NCBI GenBank assembly: GCA_937766455.1
Contig: CALLXD010000064.1
Location: 1 to 35,000, forward strand
DNA length: 35,000 bases
Direction of reading: 5' to 3'
From: Vicinamibacterales bacterium
GTDB lineage: Bacteria; Acidobacteriota; Vicinamibacteria; Vicinamibacterales; UBA8438
The notes under the pieces are model-generated. The model saw nothing but the letters and a program-made list of their open reading frames with translations. It was not told where the DNA came from and ran no database searches. Numbering within the stretch: position 1 is the first letter of the stretch; each line of letters starts with the position of its first letter. Position numbers and translations under genes: made by a program. Below are positions 1 through 9,693 of the stretch, piece after piece.

Positions 1-391
1 AGTCGGCAATCGGAATGCTGCCGAGGGTGGTGACCACCTCGGCGAGGACTGCCCGATCCAGAGGAATCCCAGCTACGGCGAATCCGGTAGCCGTCGGGGG
101 GTGCGCGTGCACCACGGCCTTGATGTCTGGCCTCAATTCGTACACCGCGAGATGCATCAGGATTTCGGACGACGCCTCGCGGTCACCGGTCAGTTTTCGT
201 CCGGCCATGTCAGTCGTGACCAACATGTCGGGGGTCATGAACCCCTTCGACACCCCGGTCGGCGTCATCAGCAGCCGGTCATCGTCGAGCCGGACGCTAA
301 TGTTGCCGTCGTTTGAGGCCACAAACCCGCGGTCGTACACACGCCGACCGACCTCGACGATCTCAGCGCGCAACCGCTCCTCAACCTGCAT
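1..391 (-). CDS. Class II aldolase/adducin family protein (C-terminus beyond window edge)
   Basis: This is the N-terminal 130 residues of a zinc-dependent class II aldolase, the L-fuculose-phosphate/ribulose-phosphate aldolase type. Family motifs are NDGNISVR (about residues 26-33), TPTGVSKG, SSEILMH with its catalytic Glu, and the zinc-ligand motif HAHPP followed by ATGFAVAG. The ATG at 391 overlaps the stop of the upstream YHS gene as TGATG, so translational coupling is likely and fixes the start. The stop codon and the last zinc His lie left of base 1. These enzymes cleave or form C-C bonds in sugar phosphates or related oxo-acids; the substrate cannot be told from this part. Family call is firm, substrate unknown. 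Confidence 0.88.
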   Translation of the reverse strand, partial: MQVEERLRAEIVEVGRRVYDRGFVASNDGNISVRLDDDRLLMTPTGVSKGFMTPDMLVTTDMAGRKLTGDREASSEILMHLAVYELRPDIKAVVHAHPPTATGFAVAGIPLDRAVLAEVVTTLGSIPIAD

Positions 392-666
392 CACGCGCCT
401 CCAGACGCCGCGCGGCGCCCCTGTTTGAAGTTGGCACGACAGTCTTCTGAGCAAAAGTAGTGGGTCTCGCCTTTGTACCCGAACTTCATCGCCCGACTCC
501 GGTCGATGTATGTCCCGCAGGCCGGGTCCCGCACCAGCGAGACCGCCTTGGTCGGGGGCGCCTGCGAGCGAGCCGGCGCGCCCTGCGCGAGCCCGGCCAG
601 GAACTTCCAGGCGAGCCGCATCAGCACCATCACGACGAGAAATCGGACGATCCAGCCAAGCGCCAT
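391..666 (-). CDS. Small membrane-anchored YHS/PP0621-like metal-binding protein
   Basis: A 91-residue protein. One hydrophobic segment lies at about residues 5-27. It is followed by a Pro/Ala linker and a YHS-type module: RDPACGTYI (Cys50), then YFCSEDCR (Cys72 and Cys76). The layout matches the PP0621-like family of small membrane proteins, in which the cysteines probably bind a metal ion. The role is not established for that family. The gene sits 15 nt after the TPR gene and its stop overlaps the start of the aldolase gene, so it belongs to the same transcript. Confidence 0.8.
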   Translation of the reverse strand: MALGWIVRFLVVMVLMRLAWKFLAGLAQGAPARSQAPPTKAVSLVRDPACGTYIDRSRAMKFGYKGETHYFCSEDCRANFKQGRRAASGGA

Positions 667-681
667 GAGTACGCCAGTTGT

Positions 682-1263
682 CTAGTGAACCGCGCGGAGA
701 CTCTCGAGCGCCTCGGTCGCCGCCAGCGCCTCGGAACTACCCGGTGCCACGCGCACCACCTCTTCCCAGGCGGCCATTGCGCCGTCGAGATCTCGGTTGC
801 CGAAGGCGCGGACCATGCCGATACTCAAGAAGGTCTTGGGATGCGCCGGGTCTATCTCAAGTGACCGATCAAATTGCGCGAGCGCGCGATCGGTGTCCTC
901 CAGATAGTAGTAGGCCAGGGCCAGGTCTGTGCTGACGTCGACCGCCTCGGGCTCAAGTGCAAGCACGGCCTCGTACCACGGGACCGCTTCCTCGAACCGT
1001 TGCGCATAAAAGTACAGGTTGCCGAGGTCGATCCGAACTTGCACGTCCGCCGGTGCTAGTTCGGCCGCCTGGTGCAAGTCGGCGGCCCGAGTCTCGTCGA
1101 CCGGCGGCACGGCCGGCGGGGCCGGGACCTCAGCGGCAGGCGGCGCCGCCACCTCGGCAACAATCTCGGGCTCGACGGGACGTTGGGACCAGACAACCCA
1201 GCCCATGAGTCCGGATGCGAAGAGAAGGGAGACGATGAGCGGCAGCGGTTCGATACGGGTCAT
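682..1263 (-). CDS. Membrane-anchored TPR-repeat protein
   Basis: A 193-residue protein. It has an N-terminal signal anchor (about residues 8-27), a Pro/Ala-rich linker (about 33-58) and about three tetratricopeptide repeats (about 74-176) with typical spacing, for example LGNLYFYAQRFEEAVPWYEA, then LALAYYYLEDTDRALAQFD. The TPR part probably acts as a protein-binding scaffold outside the membrane. I chose ATG 1263 because it opens directly into the anchor; the in-frame extension upstream is low-complexity and crosses an 11-bp repeat array. No clear Shine-Dalgarno sequence precedes it. The partner is unknown. Confidence 0.8.
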   Translation of the reverse strand: MTRIEPLPLIVSLLFASGLMGWVVWSQRPVEPEIVAEVAAPPAAEVPAPPAVPPVDETRAADLHQAAELAPADVQVRIDLGNLYFYAQRFEEAVPWYEAVLALEPEAVDVSTDLALAYYYLEDTDRALAQFDRSLEIDPAHPKTFLSIGMVRAFGNRDLDGAMAAWEEVVRVAPGSSEALAATEALESLRAVH

Positions 1264-1444
1264 GGTGGCACCGAGATGGTCCCGAGCTGGTCCCAAGATG
1301 GTCCCGAGCAGGACTCTACGTAGTGATCGATCATAGCAGCCCGGCGACCACGCGGCCTGATTCGCGTGGAGCGCCGCTGGGGCCCTCGTCGCTGTCGTGG
1401 GACCAGGAGGACCGCATCGGGACGCCAGTCCACCCAGCACCGCG
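1264..1444. repeat. Gap between pdxJ and TPR gene with three 11-bp-spaced TGGTCCC heptamers
   Basis: There is no gene in this 181-nt gap. The heptamer TGGTCCC starts at 1277, 1288 and 1299, that is, three copies exactly 11 bp apart on the plus strand. A weaker TGGTGGC starts at 1263. Read in the direction of the TPR gene, the array is the immediate 5' leader, ending a few bases before its ATG. One helical turn between copies would place them on one DNA face. Function is unknown; it may be an operator-like array or a small slippage product. Confidence 0.5.
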
Positions 1445-2152
1445 TCAGCGGACCAGCGCGACCATCTCCCGCACCGCTCGTTCCAGTCCCACGAGCACCG
1501 CGCGCGCGATGATGCTGTGGCCGATGTTGAGCTCGACGATGTCCCGGATGGCCGCGATGGGCCCGACGTTGACATACGTCAGGCCATGCCCACCCAGCAC
1601 CTCGAGGCCGCCGTCGCGTGCTTGCCTGGCCGCTTGCTGCACCTTGGCGAGTTCCACGGCCTGCTGAGGAGCCGACGCGTCGGCGTACGGCCCGGTGTTG
1701 ATTTCGATGGCCGTGGCGCCCGTTGACACCGCCGACGATACCTGCCCCGGAACGGCGTCGACAAAGATGCTGGCGGAAATGCCCGCGTCTTGAAGCCGGC
1801 GCACTGCAGCATGCACAGAGGCCTGATGCGCGGCAACGTCAAGCCCACCCGTAGTTGTCACCTCGCCCGGTTCTTCCGGCACGAGGGTCACCAGGCCAGG
1901 CTTGATGTCGCATGCAATGGACATCATCTCGTCGGTGGCCGCCATCTCGACGTTCAGGCGGGTTGCAACCACCTCGCGCAACATCCGCAGGTCTCGGTCC
2001 TGCATATGCCGACGGTCACCACGCAGATGCACCGTAATGCCGTCGGCGCCAGCCAGTTCCGCGAGCGCCGCCGCGGTGACCGGCTCCGGTTCGCGCGCGC
2101 GCCGCGCCTGCCGAACCGTCGCCACGTGGTCGATGTTGACACCTAGACGCAT
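1445..2152 (-). CDS. pdxJ: Pyridoxine 5'-phosphate synthase
   Basis: PdxJ condenses 3-amino-2-oxopropyl phosphate with 1-deoxyxylulose 5-phosphate to give pyridoxine 5'-phosphate, the last ring-forming step of the DXP-dependent vitamin B6 pathway in the cytoplasm. The 235 residues are normal for the family and carry its hallmarks: [15 protein letters not shown] at the N-terminus, [28 protein letters not shown], the phosphate-loop [17 protein letters not shown] and IGHSIIARA near the C-terminus. An AGGG Shine-Dalgarno-like stretch precedes the ATG. It follows glmM by 35 nt on the same strand, so it is probably the next gene of that operon. Confidence 0.97.
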   Translation of the reverse strand: MRLGVNIDHVATVRQARRAREPEPVTAAALAELAGADGITVHLRGDRRHMQDRDLRMLREVVATRLNVEMAATDEMMSIACDIKPGLVTLVPEEPGEVTTTGGLDVAAHQASVHAAVRRLQDAGISASIFVDAVPGQVSSAVSTGATAIEINTGPYADASAPQQAVELAKVQQAARQARDGGLEVLGGHGLTYVNVGPIAAIRDIVELNIGHSIIARAVLVGLERAVREMVALVR

Positions 2153-2187
2153 GATTTCTGCCCTAAGGACACTGCGTGCTGCGCGGT

Positions 2188-3552
2188 TCAGAGCCCGAGG
2201 TCGGTGTGCACCTGAGCCGCAATCTCGTCGGCGAGTCCCTGAATCACTGCCTGGTCCGGCCCCTCAATCATCACTCGCAACAACGGTTCGGTACCGGAGT
2301 AGCGGACCAGCACCCGCCCAGCGTCGGCTAATTGCCGTTCCGCCGCGGTGACCAGTCGCGACACCGCGGGCACGTCCGTGAGGGGGACCCGTTCCCGGAC
2401 CCGCACGTTCACCAACACCTGCGGCGCCTGTATCAGGTCGGCCGCCAGCTCGGACAACTCGCACCCGGTCTCGATGACCGCGCGCATGATGAGCATGGCC
2501 GTCGCCAGCCCATCGCCGGTCGGCAGATGATCCCCGACAATGATGTGGCCAGACTGCTCACCACCCAGCCCGAGCCCCCGCCGTGTCATGTCGCTCCACA
2601 CGGCTCGGTCTCCGACGGCACATCGGTGCATGGCGATCCCGTCGACCCGCAACGCCTGCTCGAGACCGATATTGCTCATCACGGTCGCCACAATCCCACG
2701 GTGCGGCAACCGACCGGCAGCGAGCAGTCGACGTGCCGCAATAAGCAGCACCGCGTCTCCGTCGACCAGGACGCCACGATGGTCCACGAACACGACCCGG
2801 TCGCCATCGCCGTCAAAGGCAGCGCCCAGGCGACATCCCTGCTTGACCACCACACGCGCCAGGTCTTCCGGATGGGTAGAGCCACACTCGAGGTTGATGT
2901 TGCGGCCATCGGGCTGGTCGTGCAGCACGATCGGATCGAGCCCCACGTCGCGACACGCCTGGGGCGCGAGGCTGCTGGTGGCCCCGTTGGCACAGTCAAG
3001 CGCCAGCCGAAAATCGGGCGGCACGACGAGGCCCTCGAACAACGATGTGACCCGTGCGAGGTAACCATCCGCCAGGCCGGCCGACTCGGCAGGCGGTTCA
3101 CCCCGCGGAGGTAACGAGAAGGCATCGTCGAGCACGCATGCGGCGGTAAGACGGGATTCAACCGCGTCGTCCGCCTTCTCACCGGATCTCGTGAACACCT
3201 TGACGCCGTTGTCCCGGAACGGGTTGTGTGAGGCGGATACGACAATGCCCGCGTCGTAGGCACCGTCACGCGTGACACAGGCCACGGCTGGGGTCGACAG
3301 CACTCCACCATCCGTCACCGTCGCGCCGGCGCCGACCAGGCCCCGCACCAGGTGGCCGGTGACCCACGGACCTGACTCACGGGTGTCCCGACCGAGACAC
3401 ACGCGGACCGGCGCGGTGTTGTCGCCCAGCGTGCGGGCGATCGCGACCCCGAGGCGGATAAGTGTGCGCTCATCGAGCGGCGGCGTCCCAGGGATACCGC
3501 GCACTCCATCGGTTCCGAACAATGTCATAGGCATCACGGGTGGCGCGTTCAT
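2188..3552 (-). CDS. glmM: Phosphoglucosamine mutase
   Basis: GlmM converts glucosamine-6-phosphate to glucosamine-1-phosphate, feeding UDP-GlcNAc for peptidoglycan and lipopolysaccharide. The 454-residue length fits. Diagnostic sites are all present: FGTDGVRG (12-19), the phosphoserine loop SASHNP (106-111, Ser108), the magnesium loop DGDGDR (247-252), the sugar-binding GEQSGH (331-336) and the phosphate-binding RYSGTEP (417-423). Its ATG overlaps the cdaR stop as ATGA. The order cdaA-cdaR-glmM is the module known from Firmicutes, where GlmM binds and inhibits the diadenylate cyclase; the same control here is an inference from gene order. Confidence 0.97.
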   Translation of the reverse strand: MNAPPVMPMTLFGTDGVRGIPGTPPLDERTLIRLGVAIARTLGDNTAPVRVCLGRDTRESGPWVTGHLVRGLVGAGATVTDGGVLSTPAVACVTRDGAYDAGIVVSASHNPFRDNGVKVFTRSGEKADDAVESRLTAACVLDDAFSLPPRGEPPAESAGLADGYLARVTSLFEGLVVPPDFRLALDCANGATSSLAPQACRDVGLDPIVLHDQPDGRNINLECGSTHPEDLARVVVKQGCRLGAAFDGDGDRVVFVDHRGVLVDGDAVLLIAARRLLAAGRLPHRGIVATVMSNIGLEQALRVDGIAMHRCAVGDRAVWSDMTRRGLGLGGEQSGHIIVGDHLPTGDGLATAMLIMRAVIETGCELSELAADLIQAPQVLVNVRVRERVPLTDVPAVSRLVTAAERQLADAGRVLVRYSGTEPLLRVMIEGPDQAVIQGLADEIAAQVHTDLGL

Positions 3553-4463
3553 CGTACGGTGACCTGCACCGTCGTCGGTTCGACCGCGACGACCTGGAAC
3601 GCCTGATCCGGGTCGGTCGTGACCGCCAAATTGTAGATGCCCGCAGCATGGCCGGCAAGATCGACGAACGCCGTCACGTCCGCGTTGTCGAGCTCACGCA
3701 TCAGCTCCGATGGGCCGAGCACCGTCACGGTCACCGACGCCGGCATAGCGGTCCCTACCGATCCGTCCGACAGGTTGCGTGTCACGACGGGCACGTCTGC
3801 GAGAGTCCGCTGAACCGGCCCTCGAACGATCTCCACCAGCACCCGGGTCACTTGCGGCGTCGTGAGACGCAGAAGCGGGTCGTCTACGCCAATGGTCACC
3901 GTATCGGTCACAGGCACGGCCGCGCCGGTCACATCGAGCGACTCGGTAATCACGTGGGTCAGCGTTTCCAGGCGGCTCAGGGGGCCCACGACCTCGACCA
4001 TCGCGGGTTCGGCCGTCACCTCGCCGACGACGAACCCTTCGGCCGGCTCTCCCTCGACCACGGGGATCACGGGCACCAGCTTCGGCAGGCCTTGGACCTC
4101 CAGTCGCAGCGACACCGTCGAGGGGATGACCTGGGTCACCTCTACCCCAAGCGGGGCCCGAATGGGTCCGTCCGTCATGTCGAAGAGCCGCGCGCCAGGC
4201 CGTCCCGACCCCAAGTCCACGATGGCCGCCACATCGCCGGCCTCGAGTCGGCGCAGGACACCGGACGCCCCACGTACTCGCACGTGCACCGTCTCGGGTG
4301 GATCGCCCAGTATCTCGACCGCGCCAGGAAGGTTCTCGAATTCTAGAGGCACGCGGAACCCGCGTTCCACGATCGGGTCTCCCGCCACAACCAATCGCAA
4401 GACCACCGCCAGAGCCACGGCGAGCACCTTCAACCACAGGCCGCGCGCGAACGGGACGGCCAT
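3549..4463 (-). CDS. cdaR: YbbR-domain regulator of diadenylate cyclase
   Basis: A 304-residue protein with one N-terminal membrane segment (about residues 8-27) and a long extracytoplasmic beta-rich part made of three to four YbbR-like repeats. Recognisable repeat elements include VPLEFENLP, VPVIPVVEGEPAEGFVVG and VPVVTRNLSD. In Firmicutes CdaR binds the membrane cyclase CdaA and modulates c-di-AMP output. The start could be GTG 4466, but ATG 4463 overlaps the cdaA stop as TGATG and is preferred. Its end overlaps glmM (ATGA). Sequence conservation of YbbR domains is low, so the call rests on domain pattern plus position between cdaA and glmM. Confidence 0.92.
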   Translation of the reverse strand: MAVPFARGLWLKVLAVALAVVLRLVVAGDPIVERGFRVPLEFENLPGAVEILGDPPETVHVRVRGASGVLRRLEAGDVAAIVDLGSGRPGARLFDMTDGPIRAPLGVEVTQVIPSTVSLRLEVQGLPKLVPVIPVVEGEPAEGFVVGEVTAEPAMVEVVGPLSRLETLTHVITESLDVTGAAVPVTDTVTIGVDDPLLRLTTPQVTRVLVEIVRGPVQRTLADVPVVTRNLSDGSVGTAMPASVTVTVLGPSELMRELDNADVTAFVDLAGHAAGIYNLAVTTDPDQAFQVVAVEPTTVQVTVR

Positions 4464-5281
4464 CACGTGTCGAATCCTTTCTCGTCGCGTTCAGCAGCCA
4501 CGGGCTTGCGATTCAACATCAGGGCCTCGAGTCGGTACCGAAGTTGGTCAGCGTCCAGGTCCTGCTCCATCTGCCCGTTCAGCACAAGCGACAGTCGCCC
4601 CGTCTCTTCCGACACCACCAGCGCGATGGCGTCGGTCTCCTCGCTGAGCCCGATCGCCGCCCGGTGGCGCGTCCCAAGGTCCTTGCTCACCCGCGGGTTC
4701 ACCGTCAGGGGGAGGAAGCACGCTGCCGCCGCCACGCGATCCTGTTGAATGACAACCGCACCGTCGTGCATGGGCGAACTGGGCCTGAACACGGTCACGA
4801 GCAGGTCGTAGCTCACAGTGGCGTCGAGAGGAATCCCACTTTCGACATAGTTACGCAGACCGATGTCCCGCTCGATGGCCACGATCGCCCCGATTCGCTG
4901 GTCCGCAAGCATCTGCAATGCGACCACGACTTCTTCGATCGTCTCGTCAGTGGTCTCCGCCCGGCTGAAGTATCTGAAGAACGGGGCCCGTCCGAAGTGC
5001 ACCAGCGCGCGCCGAATATCACCCTGAAAGATGACGATGGCCGCAAAGACGATGTAACCGAACATGTCGCGGATCAGCCAGTTCAGTGTCTGCAACGGCG
5101 TGAACCGCGATGCGTAGTACAGCCCGATGACCACGCCGCCGCCGATGAGAATCTGCACCGTATGAGTACGCCGAACCACCTTCAGCAACTCGTAGATCAG
5201 GACAGAGACGATGGCGATATCGAGCAGCCCCCAGAGGCCAACTCGGTCCAGCGCCAGTATGTCGGTCACTGTCTCGCTCAT
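4463..5281 (-). CDS. cdaA: Membrane diadenylate cyclase CdaA
   Basis: CdaA makes cyclic di-AMP from two ATP. The 272 residues show about three N-terminal membrane segments (about 16-35, 43-57, 72-86) and then a DAC domain. Catalytic motifs are intact: DGA at 173-175 within MHDGAVVIQ, and RHR at 205-207 within GTRHRAAIGLSEETDA. The segment IFQGDIRRAL after the last membrane span is the usual junction. The ATG overlaps the folP stop (ATGA) and the stop overlaps cdaR (TGATG). Neighbours cdaR and glmM make this the housekeeping membrane-type cyclase rather than DisA. Confidence 0.96.
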   Translation of the reverse strand: MSETVTDILALDRVGLWGLLDIAIVSVLIYELLKVVRRTHTVQILIGGGVVIGLYYASRFTPLQTLNWLIRDMFGYIVFAAIVIFQGDIRRALVHFGRAPFFRYFSRAETTDETIEEVVVALQMLADQRIGAIVAIERDIGLRNYVESGIPLDATVSYDLLVTVFRPSSPMHDGAVVIQQDRVAAAACFLPLTVNPRVSKDLGTRHRAAIGLSEETDAIALVVSEETGRLSLVLNGQMEQDLDADQLRYRLEALMLNRKPVAAERDEKGFDT

Positions 5282-6171
5282 CCTTCCGTCTCAGTGCCCG
5301 AGGCACTCGTGTCCGGCCGGTGCGCCTGGATTCGGTCGGCCACCCGTACCACGCGAACCAGATCGGCCACCTCGTGCACGCGCACCAGGTGCGCACCATA
5401 CAGCACCGCCGCCGTGACGGCGGCCGCCGTCTCCCAGTCTCGCTCGCGCGGCCCCGCATCGTCGTCGGTCGCCAGAAACGACTTTCGCGACGGACCGACC
5501 AGAATCGGTCGATCCAACGAGACCAGAACTGCGAGAGAGGCGAGGGCCGCGTAACTGTGCTCCGCCCGCTTGGCGAACCCGAGCCCGGGATCGACGATGA
5601 TCTGTGTTCGCTCGACTCCCGCACCCACCGCCACGGCCACCTGGTCCGCGAGTTCACCGGCGACCTCGCCGCCGACGTTGCTGTAATCAGCGTCCCTATA
5701 CATCTCGCGGGAGCGTCCACGGGTATGCATCAACACGAGCGCAGCGCCCCGCGAGGCGACCACCTCCGCCAGCTCTGGGTCATACAGCAATCCGGACACA
5801 TCGTTCACCATCGTGGCACCCAAATCGAGGGCGACACGCGCAACATCCGCCTTGTATGTATCGACTGACACCGGCACCCGGACTGCGCCCATGAGGCCAC
5901 GCAGCACTGGCGCCACCCGCGCCAGTTCCTCGTCGGCCGACAGCGCCGCGGCGCCAGGCCGCGTTGATTCGCCGCCGATGTCCAGCACATCCGCCCCGGC
6001 CGCTTCCAGTTCGAGCGCGTGCGCCACGGCCCTCCCCGGATCCAGACACAACCCTCCGTCGGAGAACGAGTCGGGCGTGACGTTGACAATTCCCATCACC
6101 AGGGTCCGTTCCCCCAGTTTCAAGGGGGCCGCCCCGGGGAGCGGCACCGTGTAGCAACGCCTTGTCTTCAT
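5278..6171 (-). CDS. folP: Dihydropteroate synthase
   Basis: FolP joins p-aminobenzoate to 6-hydroxymethyl-dihydropterin pyrophosphate, the sulfonamide-target step of folate synthesis. Motifs in order (297-residue form): GIVNVTPDSFSDGG (27-40), DIGGESTRPGA (64-74), SVDTYKADVA with ATMVNDVSG (102-127), MHTRG (148-152), DPGLGFAK and GPSRKSFL. The open frame reaches back to 6279, but ATG 6171 is preceded by GGAGGG at good spacing and gives the usual length, so I start there. It lies 172 nt after ftsH, and its stop overlaps the cdaA start. Confidence 0.96.
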   Translation of the reverse strand: MKTRRCYTVPLPGAAPLKLGERTLVMGIVNVTPDSFSDGGLCLDPGRAVAHALELEAAGADVLDIGGESTRPGAAALSADEELARVAPVLRGLMGAVRVPVSVDTYKADVARVALDLGATMVNDVSGLLYDPELAEVVASRGAALVLMHTRGRSREMYRDADYSNVGGEVAGELADQVAVAVGAGVERTQIIVDPGLGFAKRAEHSYAALASLAVLVSLDRPILVGPSRKSFLATDDDAGPRERDWETAAAVTAAVLYGAHLVRVHEVADLVRVVRVADRIQAHRPDTSASGTETEG

Positions 6172-6343
6172 GACCCTCCAGACGCAGTCGTGCCGCGACC
6201 AACGACGCGACGTGCCAGCGAAGCCGCCAGACCTGGGAAAGCCAGACGCGTGCGAAGAGGGCACGCCCCGGGCGGCCACGGAGCCGCGGAAGTGAGGACG
6301 TGGTCACGACACGCCGCGCGTCGACAGCGCGGCGGCGCAAGCA
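6172..6343. other. ftsH-folP spacer, no feature seen
   Basis: A 172-nt gap between two same-strand genes. The open frames across it have no recognisable protein similarity and look like high-G+C noise. I see no clear promoter or terminator. Confidence 0.4.
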
Positions 6344-8238
6344 CTATTCCTGTGACAACGGCTTCGTCAGCGGCGACACCACCGTTTGCCGCTCCGTCTC
6401 GGGAATGGTGGGCGGGTCCAGTGGCTCGGGCGCGACCGGAAGGGCCTCGAGTGGCTGGCCGGAGACGATCTGCTTGACCTGATCCCCTGAGAGCACCTCG
6501 CGCGTCAACAGCTCTTCGGCGATCTGCAGCAGTTCGGTCTTCTTGCCCTCGAGGATGGTCCGCGCGCGGCCGTAGTTCTCCGTCACGATCCGCCTGATCT
6601 CGTGATCGATCCGGTTCGCCGTCTCCTCGCTGTAATCCTGGTGCTGCTGGAAGTCGCGGCCGAGGAACACTTCTCATCCTTGCGACCGAACGTCAGCGGC
6701 CCGATGGCCTTGCTCATACCCCACTCGCAGACCATCTTGCGGGCGAGATCGGTCACCCGGTCGAGGTCGTTCCCCGCGCCAGTGGTGATCACGGCGTTCG
6801 TAATCTCCTCGGCAATCCGGCCACCGAGCAGCACCGCCACCTGATCGTGCAGATACGGCGTCGCGTAGTTGTGCTTGTCGTCCAGCGGGATCTGCATCGT
6901 CACTCCCAGGGCCATACCCCGCGGAATAATCGTGACCTTGTGCACCGGATCGGAATGCTCAAGCACGACGCCCAGCAACGCGTGGCCGGCCTCATGCACC
7001 GCGGTGACCTGTTTTTCTTCGTCACTGATGATCATTGACCGACGCTCGGGCCCCATCATCACCTTGTCCTTGGCGAACTCGAAGTCCTGCATCATCACGG
7101 TCTTCTGGTTGTACCGCGCCGCATTGAGGGCGGCCTCGTTGACCAGGTTCGCAAGGTCCGCGCCGCAAAAGCCTGACGTCCCACGCGCCAACACATGGAT
7201 GTCGACGTCATCCGACAAAGGAATCTTGCGGGTATGCACGCCAAGGATGCCTTCCCGTCCACGGACATCCGGCCGACTCACCACAATCCGCCGGTCGAAA
7301 CGGCCAGGCCGCAGGAGTGCCGGGTCGAGCACATCAGGTCGGTTGGTCGCCGACACCAGGATGACGCCCTCGTTCGACTCGAATCCGTCCATCTCCACGA
7401 GCAACTGGTTCAGGGTCTGCTCACGCTCATCATGCCCGCCGCCCAGGCCGGCGCCGCGGTGACGGCCCACCGCGTCGATTTCGTCGATAAACACGATGCA
7501 GGGCGCGTTCTTCTTACCCTGTTCGAACAGATCACGGACACGGGAGGCCCCGACCCCGACGAACATCTCGACAAAGTCCGAACCGCTGATGGAAAAGAAC
7601 GGCACGTTCGCCTCACCAGCGACCGCACGGGCCAGCAGGGTCTTGCCGGTGCCGGGCGCGCCCATCAGCAGCACACCCTTCGGGATCCGCCCGCCTAGCT
7701 TCTGGTATTTCTGCGGCTCTCTGAGGAAATCAATGATCTCCTGCAGCTCCTCTTTGGCCTCTTCGACCCCGGCCACGTCCTTGAAGGTGACCTTCTTCTG
7801 GGTGCTCGTCGACAGCTTGGCCCGGCTCTTGCCGAAGGAGAGCGCCTTGTTGCCGCCGCTCTGCATCTGCCGCATGAAGAACACCCAAAACCCGACGATG
7901 AGCAACAACGGGGCCCACGTGGAGAGCAACACGGCCCAGGGGCTCGCGGTCGCCGCCTTCGCCTCCACCACGACGTCACGCTCGAGCAGCTTGTTAGCCA
8001 GCCCCTCGTATTGTGGCGGTGCATAGGTGCTGAAACGCTCGCCACTCGAGGCGGTGCCAATGATCTCGTTGCCGCTCAGCTCAACCCGGTCCACCACGCC
8101 GGTCTCGACCCAGCGGATGAACTCGCTAAAGTCCACCGGGGTCTCGCCGGGTCGGAACTGGGACGAAACGCTCCAGATGAGCGCCACCGCGACCACCAGA
8201 ACCATCCAGAACAGCAGACTGCGCGTCGTCGAATTCAC
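6344..8238 (-). CDS. ftsH: ATP-dependent zinc metalloprotease FtsH, frame broken near 6673
   Basis: FtsH is a membrane-anchored AAA+ protease that degrades misfolded membrane and regulatory proteins. Two N-terminal membrane segments (about 8-26 and 104-122) flank the periplasmic part. Then come Walker A GAPGTGKT (193-200), Walker [12 protein letters not shown], the second region of homology [20 protein letters not shown] and the zinc site HEAGH (415-419). After [10 protein letters not shown] (residue 522) the frame must shift by one base to continue as [20 protein letters not shown], the normal FtsH C-terminus, ending at 6344. One missing G near 6673-6674 restores it. The GTG start at 8238 has GGGGGA upstream and overlaps the tilS stop (GTGA). 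Confidence 0.94.
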
Positions 8239-9693
8239 AACTGGTCCCCCAAAGGTCTGACCGTCAAGATTATCATGCTTGCTGTCGCCTCTCGTGGCCT
8301 CGCCTCCGTCACCCGAAAGTCCTCGCTCAGCCCGAACCCGACGACCCACATCACGCGGTCTCTGGCATCTACCACCACCGGCACCCGATGACGACGGGGG
8401 CGCTCGACTTTCCGGTCCACGAAGAGGTCCTGCAGCTTCTTCCGGTGCCCGTTGAGACCGGCGGGGCGATACCAATCGCCAGGGCGCCAATTGCGCACAC
8501 GGAGCGGACCGGTCTGCATCTGTACTGACACCGTCAGCTCGGGTGTGGCATCGCCAGCGGCGACCGCAGCCGCAGCGTGCGAGCCGTCCGGTCCGGAGTC
8601 GCCCCCCCGCTCGGCGCGCAGCGTGACCGCGGCCTCCGGCACGGCAACCTCACCGGGCACGTCGAGCTGGTACTCGAACGGCGTCCCCACCTCGCGCCCG
8701 GTGCCGCGGCCCGCGCGCCGCGCGACGTAAATCACACGCCCCCGGCGCTCCGCACGCAACCCGGGCAAATCGACACGCGGTACGGAGCCGGCGGCCATCG
8801 CCCGCACGCGCTCCACGTGGGCAAACCCACAGGCCCGGTCGGATAGACCCGCCAGCAGGCGGCGAACCACCCGCCTCGACAGAGCGGGGTGCAACGCGGC
8901 CAGGCCGTCGGCGTCCACAGTGACGCCGTGTTCATCTGTTTGGACGAGAGTCGCGTGTGATTCGTGCGCAGCCCGGTCGAGCCATTCGTCGTCCGCGCGG
9001 GCGATCTCCGCCTCGCGAGCCAGGGCTTCCACGACCCGCGGCGCGTACCGACCGAGGTGCGGGAGCAGATCATGCCGAACGCGATTGCGCGACACCCGCT
9101 GGTCCTGATTCGACGCATCCTCCCGAAATGACACCCCTCTAAGGGTCAGATACTCGCGCAGCTCGACTCGTCGCACCTGCAGCAATGGTCGGACGATCCG
9201 CCCCAGACGGGGTCGCATCGCCGACAAACCGGCGGCGCCGGCACCGCGCAGCAGTCGCAGCAGATACGTTTCCGCCTGGTCATCGAGGGTATGCCCAAGC
9301 GCGACATGCGTCGCGCCAAGGCGACCAGCGGCCGCGATCGAAGAAGGCGTGCCGTGCCCGATGGCCAGCGTGCTCGAGCGACATTCGCTCTGCCTGGGCG
9401 ATCGCGGCGACATCGATCGACTCCACGATGCCGGGTAACCCGGCGCGGCTCGCCAGGTCGTCACACAAGCGCGCGTCGGCGTCCGAGGCCTGTCCGCGCA
9501 ACTGATGATTCAGATGCGCCAGGCCAACCACCGCGAACCGTGCGTGCTCCGTCAACTCGGCGAGCAGGCACCAGAGCGCGACCGAATCCCCACCGCCGGA
9601 CACGGCCACTGCCACCCGCGCGCCCTCTGGAATGAGGTCCTCACGGCTGAGAAACGTGACCACCCGCTCAGCTAGTGCATGCATTGATCGCAT
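8235..9693 (-). CDS. tilS: tRNA(Ile)-lysidine synthase TilS, frame broken near 9333
   Basis: TilS converts cytidine 34 of tRNA-Ile(CAU) to lysidine using ATP and lysine, which lets it read AUA. The PP-loop SGGGDS lies at about 32-37, followed by [10 protein letters not shown]. After RARHAFFDR (about residue 120) the frame must move by one base to continue as [22 protein letters not shown], the next conserved block. Removing one G in the GCGGCC around 9331-9336 does this. The C-terminal domain is recognisable ([37 protein letters not shown]). Corrected length is about 485 residues. ATG 9693 or 9684 could be the start; neither has a strong Shine-Dalgarno sequence. Confidence 0.9.

Noticed and set aside
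4298..5554. Plus-strand open frame of 418 codons opposite cdaR, cdaA and folP
   Set aside because: It spans three well-supported minus-strand genes and shows no recognisable domain.
6168..6677. Minus-strand 169-codon frame over the ftsH end and the spacer
   Set aside because: It is out of frame with the FtsH C-terminus and its translation is Arg/Ala-rich noise.
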